DNA from: Arthrobacter sp. NicSoilB4
GTDB taxonomy: Bacteria; Actinomycetota; Actinomycetes; Actinomycetales; Micrococcaceae
Reading direction: 5' to 3'
DNA length: 64,000 bases
Assembly: GCF_019977335.1 (NCBI RefSeq)
Contig: NZ_AP024653.1
Coordinates: 1,426,001 to 1,490,000, forward strand
Shown: one piece after another, positions 25,861 to 35,314 of the stretch
Numbering within the stretch: position 1 is the stretch's first letter
How the letters are laid out: each line of letters starts with the position of its first letter
Translations under genes and position numbers: made by a program
Notes under the pieces: generated by a model
Databases searched by the model: none
What the model was told of the DNA's origin: nothing
The model's input: the letters and a program-made list of their open reading frames with translations, nothing else

Positions 25861-27855
25861 ATGGCTGAGCACAACGACGGAAATCGCGGCGGAAACGACC
25901 GCGGCAACTTTGGCGGCGGACGCAATTCGGGCGGCGGCGGCTTCCGCGGCACCAACAACTCCGGCGGCGACCCCCGCGGGTACCGTGCCCGCGACGACCG
26001 GGGCACTGAGGGATCCCGGGGCTCCTCCAATGATCGTGACCGTAAGCCCTACGGCGACCGCCCGGCTCGTGAGGGTGATCGTAAGCCGTACAGCGGCGGC
26101 GATCGTGATCGTAAGCCGTATGGTGACCGTGGTCCGCGTGAGGGTGGCGGGGAGCGTCGTAGCTTTGGTGCCGGTGGCACGAGTGATCGTAAGCCGTACA
26201 GCGGCGGCGGCGATCGTAAGCCGTATGGTGACCGCGCTCCGCGTGAAGGTGGCGCTGAGCGTCGTAGCTTTGGTGCCGGTGGCACGAGTGATCGTAAGCC
26301 CTACAGCGGCGGCGGCGATCGTGATCGTAAGCCGTATGGTGACCGCGCTCCGCGTGAAGGTGGCGCTGAGCGTCGTAGCTTTGGTGCCGGTGGCACGAGT
26401 GATCGTAAGCCGTACAGCGGCGGCGGCGATCGTAAGCCGTATGGTGACCGCGCTCCGCGTGAAGGTGGCGGGGAACGTCGCAGTTTTGGTGCCGGCGGCA
26501 CGAGTGATCGTAAGCCGTACAGCGGCGGCGATCGTGATCGTAAGCCGTATGGTGACCGCGCTCCGCGTGAGGGCGACCGTAAGTCCTTCGGCGGCGACCG
26601 TGACCGCAAGCCCTTCAGCGGTGGCGACAACCGCAAGCCTTTCGGCAGCCGTGATGACCGTCCGGCCCGCAGCTTTGACCGCGATGACCGTCCGGCCCGC
26701 AGCTTTGACCGCGATGACCGTCCGGCCCGCGGCTTTGACCGCGGCGACTCCGGCCCCCGCCAGTTCGGCCGCGACCGGGCAGAAGACCGCCCGGTCCGCG
26801 TCCCCAACGCCAGGGACCTGCGCAGCGCCAACCGTCCCGACCGCGAGCGTTCACCGCAGATCGACGACGATGTCACGGGCAAGGAACTGGACCGCGCCAC
26901 GCAGCACCAGATCAAGACGCTCGAGGACAACAGTGCCGAGTGGGTGGCCCGCCACCTCGTGATGGCCGGGCGCCTGATCGACGACGAACCGGAGCTGGCC
27001 TTCCAGCACGCCCTCGCGGCCAGCCGCCGCGGTGGCCGCCTCGCCGCCGTCCGTGAAGCCGTGGGCCTCACCGCCTACGCTGCCGGCCACTACGGTGAAG
27101 CCCTCCGCGAGTTCCGCACCTACCGGCGGATCAGCGGCTCCAACATGCACCTGCCCGTTATGGCCGACTGCGAACGCGGACTGGGCCGGCCCGACCGCGC
27201 CCTTGAGATGGCCCGCTCCGAGGAAGCCAAGGACCTCGACGCGCCGGGCAAGGCGGAATTGGCCATCGTGGCCGCCGGTGCCCGCACCGACCTGGGCCAG
27301 CTCGACGCTGCTGTCTCCGAACTGGAAATCGTCCAGCTCGACATCAACCGGGCTTTCTCCTACAGCCCGCGCCTCTTCCGCGCCTACGCCGACGCCCTCG
27401 CCGCAGTTGGCCGCGCAGCCGAGGCCGAAAAATGGCAGCGCCAGGCCGTCGTAGCCGAGAACGCCCTCGGCCTCGACATCTCGGAGGACCCCGACATCAT
27501 CGACCTCGGCTGGGACGAGGAAGAGGAAGCCCGCGAGGAGGCACAGCAGCGCCGACTCCTCTCAGAGCAGTCTGCCCAGCGGTCCACCGCGGCTGACCAG
27601 GACCAAGCTCCGCGTGCTGCCAGCGCCGAGGCAGTTGCCGGTCTCCCGGAAACGACTGAAGCTGCTGCGGACGCCCGGGACGAAGGATCCGACGACGCCG
27701 AATCCGACTTCTGGGAGTCCGACGACGCTGAGTCCGATGAGGACTCGGTCGAACCTGACGCACTGGACCGCTCCGAGGTCCTCACCGGCGATGACTCCGG
27801 CGAGTCCCACGAGTCCGACACGGACCCCCGCGATCCGGAACGCACCGAGGGCTGA
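25861..27855 (+). CDS. Polyampholyte tandem-repeat protein with TPR-like core and acidic tail
   Basis: The 664-aa protein has three parts. Residues ~1-325 are low-complexity Gly/Arg/Asp/Lys/Tyr, including a tandem array (residues 73-238) of units like DRKPYSGGGDRDRKPYGDR plus a Gly/Arg/Phe tail. Residues ~340-550 are helical, with TPR-like pairs (ELAFQHALAASRRGGRLAAV, AYAAGHYGEALREFRTYRR, GLGRPDRALEMARSEEAK). Residues ~550-664 are strongly acidic (DDAESDFWESDDAESDED). The core sits where M. tuberculosis has the TPR-like Rv1691 (from memory). ATG 25861 follows AGGAGGA. Arg/Gly arrays of this kind are typical of RNA-binding or condensate-forming proteins, so an RNA-related role is inferred, not shown. 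Some databases label similar proteins 'primosomal' without clear basis. Confidence 0.85.
   Translation: MAEHNDGNRGGNDRGNFGGGRNSGGGGFRGTNNSGGDPRGYRARDDRGTEGSRGSSNDRDRKPYGDRPAREGDRKPYSGGDRDRKPYGDRGPREGGGERRSFGAGGTSDRKPYSGGGDRKPYGDRAPREGGAERRSFGAGGTSDRKPYSGGGDRDRKPYGDRAPREGGAERRSFGAGGTSDRKPYSGGGDRKPYGDRAPREGGGERRSFGAGGTSDRKPYSGGDRDRKPYGDRAPREGDRKSFGGDRDRKPFSGGDNRKPFGSRDDRPARSFDRDDRPARSFDRDDRPARGFDRGDSGPRQFGRDRAEDRPVRVPNARDLRSANRPDRERSPQIDDDVTGKELDRATQHQIKTLEDNSAEWVARHLVMAGRLIDDEPELAFQHALAASRRGGRLAAVREAVGLTAYAAGHYGEALREFRTYRRISGSNMHLPVMADCERGLGRPDRALEMARSEEAKDLDAPGKAELAIVAAGARTDLGQLDAAVSELEIVQLDINRAFSYSPRLFRAYADALAAVGRAAEAEKWQRQAVVAENALGLDISEDPDIIDLGWDEEEEAREEAQQRRLLSEQSAQRSTAADQDQAPRAASAEAVAGLPETTEAAADARDEGSDDAESDFWESDDAESDEDSVEPDALDRSEVLTGDDSGESHESDTDPRDPERTEG
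26077..26574 (+). repeat. In-frame tandem array of 35-37 codon units
   Basis: Units start at 26077 (108 bp), 26185 (105), 26290 (111), 26401 (105) and 26506 (69, partial), nearly identical in nucleotides. Length differences come from presence or absence of one Asp-Arg pair and one Gly. Codons GAT and CGT dominate here, while GAC and CGC dominate elsewhere in the gene, which suggests recent expansion. Confidence 0.93.
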
Positions 27856-27861
27856 TCGGCA

Positions 27862-28851
27862 ATGGCCGCACCGGAGCTGATCTCGACCTTCGACGCCCTC
27901 CTCGCTGATCTCGACGGCGTCGTCTACGCGGGCCCGCACGCCATACCCGGCGCCGTGGAATCCCTGCGCAGGCTCGCCGGGATCGGCGTCGGCCTCGGCT
28001 ACGTCACGAACAACGCCTCCCGGACACCCGCGCAGGTGGCCCAGCACCTGCGCGAGCTGGGGGCCCCGGCGGAGGACCACCAAGTGGTCAGCTCCTCGCA
28101 GGCCGCGGGCGAGCTGTTGGCTTCCCTGCTGCCGGCAGGTGCCCGCGTGCTGATCACCGGCGGGGACTCCCTAGCGCAGGAGATCGAACTCGCGGGGCTG
28201 GTGCCGGTCCGGAGCGAAGCGGAGCAACCCATCGCCGTCGTGCAGGGGTTCCATCCGGATCTCGGGTGGAAAGACCTGGCGGAAGCCGCCTACGTCATTG
28301 CCGGCGGCGCCTTGTGGGTGGCCACCAACACGGACATGTCGATTCCCCAGGCCCGGGGGATCGCCCCCGGCAACGGGACGCTGGTGGCTGCCGTGGCGGC
28401 GGCCACCGGGCAGCGGCCGCTCGTCGCCGGAAAGCCGGAAGCGCCCCTGTTCCACGCCGCCGCCAAACGCCTCGCCGCCGACCGGCCGCTCGTCGTCGGC
28501 GACCGCCTGGACACCGACATCCTCGGCGGCAACAACGCCGGATTCGCCACGGTCGCAGTGCTGACCGGCGTCGACACGCGCGAGTCGATCCTGGCCGCCC
28601 GCACGCTGGAACGGCCCGACTACCTCATCAACGACCTCACGGACCTCTACCGCCCCTACCCGGTCATGGAGTCCGACGCCGGGCAGCACCGCTGCGGCGA
28701 GGCCTCCGCCATCGTCGACGGGCAGACGGTCCGGGTCAGCGGCGATCCGGGCGACCTCGATGCCTGGCGGGCCGCTTGTTCAGCCTGGTGGACAGCCAAT
28801 CCCGAGACGGCCACCGCCCTGGCGCCGGTCCTCGAATGGCTGGATCACTAG
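27862..28851 (+). CDS. HAD-superfamily phosphatase (NagD/class IIA type)
   Basis: The 329-aa protein has HAD motif I ADLDGVVYAG (nucleophile and acid aspartates near residues 16 and 18), the class IIA cap, motif III lysine in AGKPEAPLFHAAAKRL and motif IV GDRLDTDILGGNNAGF. The family hydrolyses small phosphomonoesters; the substrate is unknown. The C-terminal ~50 residues are an extra segment after the HAD core. It begins 6 nt after the repeat-protein stop, so they are probably cotranscribed. Its stop codon lies in an 11-bp direct repeat. Confidence 0.9.
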   Translation: MAAPELISTFDALLADLDGVVYAGPHAIPGAVESLRRLAGIGVGLGYVTNNASRTPAQVAQHLRELGAPAEDHQVVSSSQAAGELLASLLPAGARVLITGGDSLAQEIELAGLVPVRSEAEQPIAVVQGFHPDLGWKDLAEAAYVIAGGALWVATNTDMSIPQARGIAPGNGTLVAAVAAATGQRPLVAGKPEAPLFHAAAKRLAADRPLVVGDRLDTDILGGNNAGFATVAVLTGVDTRESILAARTLERPDYLINDLTDLYRPYPVMESDAGQHRCGEASAIVDGQTVRVSGDPGDLDAWRAACSAWWTANPETATALAPVLEWLDH

Positions 28852-28865
28852 ACTGCCTGTTTCAC

Positions 28866-28871
28866 TAGACT
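28866..28871 (+). promoter_or_regulatory. -10 box (TAGACT) for a leaderless transcript
   Basis: TAGACT ends 7 nt before ATG 28879. It is the second copy of the direct repeat TCACTAGACTG (28845-28855 and 28862-28872). Confidence 0.5.
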
Positions 28872-28878
28872 GGGGACC

Positions 28879-29166
28879 ATGACCGAGCCGAACCACAACA
28901 CCGAACCGGATCCCGACAGGGGAGAAGCCCGGGTCACCTGGCCGGCGACTCCGGCGACACTGGCGGAGGCCGGCGGGGCCGCAGGGGACGCCGCGCCAAG
29001 GGATTCCGCCGTCGACGCACTGCTGGACCGCCTCGATGGACTGCAGGGCCTGCCGGTAGAACAGCACGGGGAGGTCTATGCCGGACTGCACGACGACCTG
29101 CTGGCCGCCCTGAACGAACCCGTCAGCACTACTTCACCGGGAGACGCCGCGAATGAGCAGGCTTGA
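28879..29166 (+). CDS. Small conserved-position protein of unknown function
   Basis: The 95-aa acidic product (MTEPNHNTEPDPDRGEARV) has a disordered N-terminus and a helical C-terminal part, VDALLDRLDGLQGLP followed by YAGLHDDLLAALNE. It overlaps tlyA by 14 nt. A small gene in the same place (HAD - small ORF - tlyA) is recalled from M. tuberculosis (Rv1693), which supports a real gene and a possible link to TlyA. No function can be assigned. Confidence 0.75.
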   Translation: MTEPNHNTEPDPDRGEARVTWPATPATLAEAGGAAGDAAPRDSAVDALLDRLDGLQGLPVEQHGEVYAGLHDDLLAALNEPVSTTSPGDAANEQA

Positions 29167-29965
29167 CCAGGCCCTCGTCAGCCGCGGGCTGGCGAGGTCC
29201 CGCACCCATGCCGCACGCCTCATCGCCGAAGGCAAAGTCAGCACCAACGGTGAAGTGCTGGCGAAGGCTTCCCTCCAGGTCGGCGACGACACGAGCCTGG
29301 ACGTAGCTGCCTCCGTCGAGGACAACTACGTCAGCCGTGCCGGGCACAAGCTGGCCGGTGCGCTGGACGCTTTTCCCGCCGTCGAGGTCGCAGGCAAACG
29401 CTGCCTTGACGCCGGCGCGTCCACCGGAGGATTCACCGACGTGTTGCTGCGCCGCGGCGCGGACCATGTGGTGGCCGTCGACGTCGGACACGACCAGCTG
29501 GTCCCCGCGATCCGGAACGACCCGCGGGTTTCCGTCCACGAAGGCCTCAACGTCCGCTACATGGCCCCGGCAGAGATCGGGGGGCCGGTGGCGTTGACCG
29601 TGGCGGACCTGTCCTTCATCTCCCTGACCCTCGTGCTGGCACCCCTTGCGGCCTGCACGGAACCGGGCGGCGACCTGGTCCTGATGGTCAAGCCGCAGTT
29701 CGAGATCGGCAAGGACCGGCTGGGCCGCACCGGCGTCGTCACTTCCGAGTGGGAGCGCCGCCTCGCCGTGGGCAAAGTCGCCGCGGCGGCCATGGACGCC
29801 GGGCTGGAACTGAAAGGCCTCGCCAGCAGCCCGCTGCCCGGCCAGGACGGAAACGTCGAGTACTTCCTGTGGATAAGACGCGGGATTGGAACAGACCTGC
29901 CTAAGATCGAAGAGCGGGACGCGGCCGTTGCTGCGTTACTCGGAACAATCTGGCCCAAGTACTAG
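29153..29965 (+). CDS. tlyA: TlyA-family rRNA 2'-O-methyltransferase
   Basis: TlyA methylates cytidines in 16S and/or 23S rRNA and determines capreomycin sensitivity in mycobacteria. The 270-aa protein has an N-terminal S4 RNA-binding domain (MSRLDQALVSRGLARSRTHA) and an FtsJ-like methyltransferase domain with SAM motif CLDAGASTGGFTDVLLRRGA and the later LVLMVKPQFEIGKD. ATG 29153 lies inside the preceding small gene (14-nt overlap), implying translational coupling. Confidence 0.94.
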   Translation: MSRLDQALVSRGLARSRTHAARLIAEGKVSTNGEVLAKASLQVGDDTSLDVAASVEDNYVSRAGHKLAGALDAFPAVEVAGKRCLDAGASTGGFTDVLLRRGADHVVAVDVGHDQLVPAIRNDPRVSVHEGLNVRYMAPAEIGGPVALTVADLSFISLTLVLAPLAACTEPGGDLVLMVKPQFEIGKDRLGRTGVVTSEWERRLAVGKVAAAAMDAGLELKGLASSPLPGQDGNVEYFLWIRRGIGTDLPKIEERDAAVAALLGTIWPKY

Positions 29966-29987
29966 AAGCACCAGAAGGCGGAACCCG

Positions 29988-31028
29988 ATGAGCAGGCGTG
30001 TCCTCATCCTTGCCCACACAGGCCGCGAGGAGTCCCTCAAGGCTGCCTGGGAAGCGTGCGCCCGGCTCCACGACGCCGGCATCGTTCCCGTGATGCTCAA
30101 AGCCGAGCTCGGCGACATGGTCCGCTTCTTCGGACGCCTCGACCAGCCCGTCGAGATTCTCCATGACCACGTGATGCTGCCCGACGTCGAACTCGTGATG
30201 GTGCTCGGCGGTGACGGAACGATCCTCCGCGCGGCGGAACTGGTGCGCGAGGTCGACGTGCCGCTGCTCGGCGTCAACCTCGGCCACGTCGGATTCCTCG
30301 CCGAGAGCGAGCGGGCCGACCTCGCCCAGACCGTCGAATGGATCGCGAGCCGCGAATACACCGTGGAAGAGCGGATGACCATCGACGTCCAGGTCTGGGT
30401 CCGCGGGCAAAAAATCTGGCACACCTGGGCCCTCAACGAGGCCGCGATCGAAAAGGGCAACCGGGAACGGATGCTCGAGGTGGTCACCGAAGTCGACGAA
30501 CGCCCCCTCACCTCCTTCGGCTGCGACGGCGTTGTGCTGGCCACCCCCACCGGCTCCACCGCCTACGCGTTTTCGGCCGGAGGCCCTGTGGTGTGGCCCG
30601 AGGTCGAGGCGCTGCTGATCGTGCCGATCAGCGCCCACGCGCTCTTCGCCAAACCGCTGGTGGTCTCGCCCCGGTCCCGGCTCGCAGTGGAAATCCTGAA
30701 CCGGACCAACGCCCAGGGCGTGCTGTGGTGCGACGGCCGGCGCTCGGTGGACCTCCCGCCGGGAGCGCGCGTGGAAGTGACCCGCTCCGCCACGCCCGTG
30801 CGGCTCGCCCGCACGCACCAGACGCCCTTCTCCGGCCGGCTGGTCCGCAAATTCGAACTGCCCATCCAGGGCTGGCGCGGACCCATGCCGCAGGCCGCCA
30901 CCATCCATACCGGGCCCGTGCCGGTGATCCGCACGCCCCGGCCGATGCCCCCGCTTCCGTCTCCGCCGCAGGCCGGACCGCCATCCGCGGGCCCAGGCGA
31001 GACCAACGATCCATCGACTGCGAAGTGA
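29988..31028 (+). CDS. nadK: NAD kinase
   Basis: NadK phosphorylates NAD to NADP. From ATG 29988 the 346-aa protein has the catalytic LGGDGTILRAAELV, VNLGHVGFLAE, the NEAAIEKG motif and the glycine-rich CDGVVLATPTGSTAYAFSAG. The last ~45 residues are a Pro-rich tail not needed for catalysis. A longer in-frame start (29886) lies inside tlyA and is less likely. recN follows after 3 nt. Confidence 0.95.
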   Translation: MSRRVLILAHTGREESLKAAWEACARLHDAGIVPVMLKAELGDMVRFFGRLDQPVEILHDHVMLPDVELVMVLGGDGTILRAAELVREVDVPLLGVNLGHVGFLAESERADLAQTVEWIASREYTVEERMTIDVQVWVRGQKIWHTWALNEAAIEKGNRERMLEVVTEVDERPLTSFGCDGVVLATPTGSTAYAFSAGGPVVWPEVEALLIVPISAHALFAKPLVVSPRSRLAVEILNRTNAQGVLWCDGRRSVDLPPGARVEVTRSATPVRLARTHQTPFSGRLVRKFELPIQGWRGPMPQAATIHTGPVPVIRTPRPMPPLPSPPQAGPPSAGPGETNDPSTAK

Positions 31029-31031
31029 CCC

Positions 31032-32771
31032 ATGCTTGAAGAACTGAGAATCCGCGACCTCGGCGTCATTACCGACGCCACGCTGCCCCTCGGCCCCGGC
31101 CTGAGCGTCGTGACCGGTGAAACAGGTGCCGGCAAGACCATGGTGGTGACCGCCGTCGGGCTGCTGCTCGGCGCACGGTCCGATGCCGGCGCCGTCCGCA
31201 GCGGCGCGAAGAGCGCCTCCGCGGAGGCCACGGTGAAGCTCGACGCCGGGCACCCCGCGGTGGCGCGCGCCCGGGAAGCGGGGGCGGAGGTCGAGGAGTT
31301 CGACGGCGGCGCCGAACTCCTGCTGGCCCGCAGTGTGGGGGCGGACGGACGCAGCCGCGCCTACCTCGGCGGACGTGCCGCCCCGGTGGGCGTGCTCGGC
31401 GAGATTGGCGAAACCCTCGTGGTGGTCCACGGCCAGTCCGAACAGATCCGGCTCAAGAGCCCGGTGGCTCAGCGCGGCGCCCTCGACAAATTCGCGGGGG
31501 AGGGCTTCGCCGCCACGCTCGGCTCCTACCAGGAGCTGCACGCGCACTGGAAGTCCAGCCAGGCCGAGCTGGAGGAGCTCCGCAGCGCGGCCCGGGAACG
31601 CCTCCGCGAAGCCGAATCCCTCGAAGCGGCCCTGGCCGAAATCGACGCTGTCGATCCGCAGCCGGGGGAGGACGAAACGCTCAAGGCCGAGGCCGTCAAG
31701 CTCGCCAACGTCGAGGAGCTCCGGATCGCGGCCACCACGGCACACCAGGCGCTCATTGCCGAGGACTTCGGCGACGGCAACGACGCCACGGCTCTCGTCG
31801 ACGCCGCCAAACGCACCCTGGAGCACGTTGCCGAACACGACGAGGAGCTCGGCTCCGCGGCCGCCCGGCTGGCCGAGGTGGGCTTCCTGCTCAACGACAT
31901 CGCCACCGAACTCGCCAGCTACCAGGCCGCCCTCGACACTGAGGGCCCGGAACGGCTCGCCGAAATCGAGGACCGGCGCGCTGCCCTGGCGAAGCTGGTG
32001 CGCAAATACGCTCCGAGCATCGACGAAGTGCTGGAATGGGCAGAGGAAGCCCGGAGACGCTTCCTGGAGCTGCAGGACGACTCCACCCGGATCGAGGCGC
32101 TGGACGCCGACGTCACCCGCGCCGAGGCGGAGCTGAACAAACAGGCCGCCGCCATCAGCAAGCTGCGGAAGAAGGCAGCCAAGGACCTCTCCGCCCGCGT
32201 CAGCGCGGAACTCAAGGCCCTGGCGATGGCGGATGCCACCCTGGTGATCAACGTCGAGTCCGGCGGCCCGCCCGGCCCTTACGGCGCGGACGAGATCTCC
32301 TTCCTGCTCCAGCCGCACTCCGGGGCCCCGGCCCGCCCGCTGGGCAAGGGCGCGTCCGGCGGTGAACTGTCCCGTGTGATGCTCGCCATCGAGGTGGTGC
32401 TCGCCGCCGTCGACCCTGTCCCCACGTTCGTCTTCGACGAGGTCGACGCCGGCGTGGGCGGCCGCGCGGCCGTCGAGATCGGCCGCAGGCTGGCGATGCT
32501 CGCCCGGCATGTCCAGGTCCTCGTCGTGACCCACCTGCCGCAGGTGGCAGCCTTCGCCGACCAGCACATCAGGGTCACCAAGACGTCCGTGCGCGGCGCT
32601 GACGGGGCGACGGCGACCGGCTTCACCTCCAGCGACGTCCAGCTCCTCGACGCAGCGGAGCGCGTCCGGGAGCTGGCCCGCATGCTCGCCGGCCAGGAGG
32701 ATTCCGAATCCGCCCAGGCCCACGCCCAGGAGCTGCTCGACGACGCCAGGCTCCTGCCGCAGCAGGCCTGA
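31032..32771 (+). CDS. recN: DNA repair ATPase RecN
   Basis: RecN is an SMC-like ATPase in double-strand-break repair. The 579-aa protein has Walker A GETGAGKTMVVTAVGLLLG near residue 25, a long central coiled coil (for example ELEELRSAARERLREAESLE), the ABC signature GKGASGGELSRVMLAIE near 440, and Walker B TFVFDEVDAGVGG. Its order between nadK and pyrG matches other actinobacteria, except that the two genes found between recN and pyrG in M. tuberculosis are absent. Confidence 0.96.
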   Translation: MLEELRIRDLGVITDATLPLGPGLSVVTGETGAGKTMVVTAVGLLLGARSDAGAVRSGAKSASAEATVKLDAGHPAVARAREAGAEVEEFDGGAELLLARSVGADGRSRAYLGGRAAPVGVLGEIGETLVVVHGQSEQIRLKSPVAQRGALDKFAGEGFAATLGSYQELHAHWKSSQAELEELRSAARERLREAESLEAALAEIDAVDPQPGEDETLKAEAVKLANVEELRIAATTAHQALIAEDFGDGNDATALVDAAKRTLEHVAEHDEELGSAAARLAEVGFLLNDIATELASYQAALDTEGPERLAEIEDRRAALAKLVRKYAPSIDEVLEWAEEARRRFLELQDDSTRIEALDADVTRAEAELNKQAAAISKLRKKAAKDLSARVSAELKALAMADATLVINVESGGPPGPYGADEISFLLQPHSGAPARPLGKGASGGELSRVMLAIEVVLAAVDPVPTFVFDEVDAGVGGRAAVEIGRRLAMLARHVQVLVVTHLPQVAAFADQHIRVTKTSVRGADGATATGFTSSDVQLLDAAERVRELARMLAGQEDSESAQAHAQELLDDARLLPQQA

Positions 32772-32865
32772 CCACCCCGCGCTGAACACACCACCGCCGG
32801 CGGGAGGCTGCCGGGATGACAATCACAGCGGCTTGCCGCGAACAGACCCCTAGAAGGACGAATTG

Positions 32866-34626
32866 ATGATAGGCTCGAACCCCGTGGTGCAGCGATCAAA
32901 TTCCCGTGTAAATTCCCGGTTTCCGGACTCGTCCAAGACGACCAAACACATCTTCGTCACCGGTGGTGTGGCGTCCTCGCTCGGTAAGGGACTGACGGCT
33001 TCGAGCCTCGGTCACCTCCTGCGGGCACGCGGCTTGTCTGTAACAATGCAAAAGCTCGATCCCTATCTGAATGTGGATCCGGGCACGATGAACCCCTTCC
33101 AGCACGGCGAAGTCTTCGTCACTGACGACGGCGCCGAAACGGACCTCGACATTGGCCACTACGAGCGTTTCCTCGATGAGAACCTCGAAGGCTCAGCCAA
33201 CGTCACGACCGGCCAGGTCTACTCCACGGTGATCGCAAAGGAACGTCGCGGCGAATACCTCGGCGACACCGTCCAGGTCATCCCGCACATCACCGATGAA
33301 ATCAAGCGGCGCATGCGGCTTCCCGCCGAGGGCAAGCACGCCCCCGACGTGATCATCACCGAAATCGGCGGCACCGTCGGCGACATCGAGTCCCAGCCGT
33401 TCCTCGAATCCGCACGCCAGGTCCGCCAGGACATCGGCCGCGGCAACGTGTTCTTCCTCCATGTCTCCCTCGTGCCGTACATCGGCCCGTCGCAGGAACT
33501 GAAGACCAAGCCGACGCAGCACTCCGTTGCCGCGCTGCGCTCCATCGGCATCCAGCCCGAGGCGATCGTGATCCGTTCGGACCGCGAAGTCCCGCAGGCC
33601 ATGCGCGACAAGATCGGCCGCATGTGCGACGTCGACATCGACGCCGTCATCGGCTGCCCGGACGCCCCGAGCATCTACGACATCCCGAAGACCCTGCACT
33701 CCCAGGGACTGGACTCCTACATCGTCCGCGCCCTTGACCTTCCGTTCAAGGACGTCGACTGGACCAGCTGGGACAGGCTCCTGGACGCGGTCCACAACCC
33801 CAAGCACGAGGTTGAGATCGCCCTGGTCGGCAAGTACATCGACCTGCCGGACGCCTACCTGTCCGTGACCGAGGCGCTGCGCGCCGGCGGCTTCGCCAAT
33901 GACACCAAGGTCAAGATCCGCTGGGTCCCCTCGGACGAATGCGACACCCACGAAGGCGCCGTCAAGTCCCTGGACGGGGTCGACGCGATCTGTGTTCCGG
34001 GCGGCTTCGGCATCCGCGGGCTCGAAGGCAAGCTCGGCGCGCTGAAGTATGCCCGTGAAAGCAAGCTTCCGGTCCTGGGCCTCTGCCTCGGCCTGCAGTG
34101 CATGGTGATCGAGTACGCCCGCAACGTGGTCGGCCTCGAGGGGGCCTCCTCGTCCGAATTCGAACCGGACTCCAAGTACCCGGTCATCGCCACCATGGAA
34201 GAGCAGCTGGACTTCGTGGACGGCAAGGGCGACCTGGGCGGCACCATGCGCCTGGGACTCTATGAGGCCAAGCTGGACGAGGGTTCCGTGGTCGCCGAGA
34301 CCTACGGCACCACCAAGGTCAGCGAACGGCACCGCCACCGCTACGAGGTCAACAACAAGTACCGCGAGCAGATTGCCGCCCAGGGACTGGTGTTCTCCGG
34401 AACGTCGCCCGACGGCAAGCTCGTGGAGTACGTCGAACTTCCCCGCGAAGTCCACCCGTACTACGTGGCCACGCAGGCACACCCGGAGCTCAGCTCACGC
34501 CCGACCAGGCCGCACGCCCTGTTCTCGGGACTTGTGAAGGCCGCACTGGAGCACCAGCACGGCGCAGGCCAGCCGGCCGCTGCCAAACCGGCCGCTACCA
34601 AGCCTTCCGCGGCAGTGTCGAAGTAA
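32866..34626 (+). CDS. pyrG: CTP synthase
   Basis: PyrG makes CTP from UTP, ATP and glutamine. The 586-aa protein has the amidoligase motif [20 protein letters not shown] and a class-I glutaminase domain with the nucleophile cysteine in [17 protein letters not shown] and the His/Glu of [16 protein letters not shown] 32866 follows AGAAGGA by 7 nt; a TTG at 32863 is adjacent. About 28 residues precede the conserved start, encoded partly by a 12-bp tandem repeat, so the N-terminus is longer than usual. The C-terminal Ala/Lys tail is also extra. Confidence 0.96.
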   Translation: MIGSNPVVQRSNSRVNSRFPDSSKTTKHIFVTGGVASSLGKGLTASSLGHLLRARGLSVTMQKLDPYLNVDPGTMNPFQHGEVFVTDDGAETDLDIGHYERFLDENLEGSANVTTGQVYSTVIAKERRGEYLGDTVQVIPHITDEIKRRMRLPAEGKHAPDVIITEIGGTVGDIESQPFLESARQVRQDIGRGNVFFLHVSLVPYIGPSQELKTKPTQHSVAALRSIGIQPEAIVIRSDREVPQAMRDKIGRMCDVDIDAVIGCPDAPSIYDIPKTLHSQGLDSYIVRALDLPFKDVDWTSWDRLLDAVHNPKHEVEIALVGKYIDLPDAYLSVTEALRAGGFANDTKVKIRWVPSDECDTHEGAVKSLDGVDAICVPGGFGIRGLEGKLGALKYARESKLPVLGLCLGLQCMVIEYARNVVGLEGASSSEFEPDSKYPVIATMEEQLDFVDGKGDLGGTMRLGLYEAKLDEGSVVAETYGTTKVSERHRHRYEVNNKYREQIAAQGLVFSGTSPDGKLVEYVELPREVHPYYVATQAHPELSSRPTRPHALFSGLVKAALEHQHGAGQPAAAKPAATKPSAAVSK

Positions 34627-34651
34627 CCCAACTGAATCAAAGGACGGCGCG

Positions 34652-35314
34652 ATGCCCGGTAACCCTGAGACCCCCAATGCTGCACGGCAGGTTTCGGACG
34701 AACCGAGCCCGCGCCGTCTTTTGTCTTCCCGGACGGTCTATGAAGGCCGGATCTGGGATGTGGTCAGCGACAGTTTCCAGCTCAACGACGACGGCGATCC
34801 GCTCGTCCGCGACTACATCGACCACCCCGGCGCGGTGGCAGTCCTGCCGATGAACAACGACGGTGAAGTGCTGCTGATCAAGCAGTACCGGCACCCTGTC
34901 GGCATGGACCTGTGGGAGATCCCGGCCGGGCTCCTCGACGTTGAAGGCGAGGATTTCGTCCTCGGCGCGGCACGCGAACTCGCCGAGGAGGCCGACCTCG
35001 TCGCGGGCCAGTGGAACGTGCTGGCCGATTTCTTCAATTCCCCGGGGTCCTCCAGCGAAGCCATCCGCATCTATCTCGCCAGGGACCTGAGTGACGTGCC
35101 CGGCCACGAACTCCACGTCCGCACCGACGAGGAAGCCGAAATCGAGCTGCACTGGATCCCGCTCGATGATGCCGTGGCGGCCGTGCTGGAGGGGCGCCTG
35201 CACAACCCGTCCGCCGTCGTCGGGATCCTCGCCGCCGCTGCTGCCCGGGATGGCAACTTCCAGGGCCTCCGCCCGGGCGACGCGCCATGGCCCGCCCATC
35301 CCAGCCAGCGCTGA
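34652..35314 (+). CDS. NUDIX hydrolase, ADP-ribose pyrophosphatase type
   Basis: The 220-aa protein resembles actinobacterial ADP-ribose pyrophosphatases, which cleave ADP-ribose to AMP and ribose-5-phosphate. The Nudix box is [20 protein letters not shown] followed by EADL, with a one-residue insertion typical of this subgroup; preceding [21 protein letters not shown] is the ADPRase substrate region. AAAGGA precedes ATG 34652. The gene lies between pyrG and xerD as in M. tuberculosis (Rv1700) and shares a base with the xerD start (TGATG). Confidence 0.9.
   Translation: MPGNPETPNAARQVSDEPSPRRLLSSRTVYEGRIWDVVSDSFQLNDDGDPLVRDYIDHPGAVAVLPMNNDGEVLLIKQYRHPVGMDLWEIPAGLLDVEGEDFVLGAARELAEEADLVAGQWNVLADFFNSPGSSSEAIRIYLARDLSDVPGHELHVRTDEEAEIELHWIPLDDAVAAVLEGRLHNPSAVVGILAAAAARDGNFQGLRPGDAPWPAHPSQR

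Noticed and set aside
26077..26574. Possible CRISPR-like array
   Set aside because: The repeats are contiguous, in frame and without spacers, so this is a coding tandem repeat.
29901..32822. 973-codon minus-strand open frame opposite nadK and recN
   Set aside because: Same shadow effect; nadK and recN on the plus strand have full motif sets and the antisense protein shows none.
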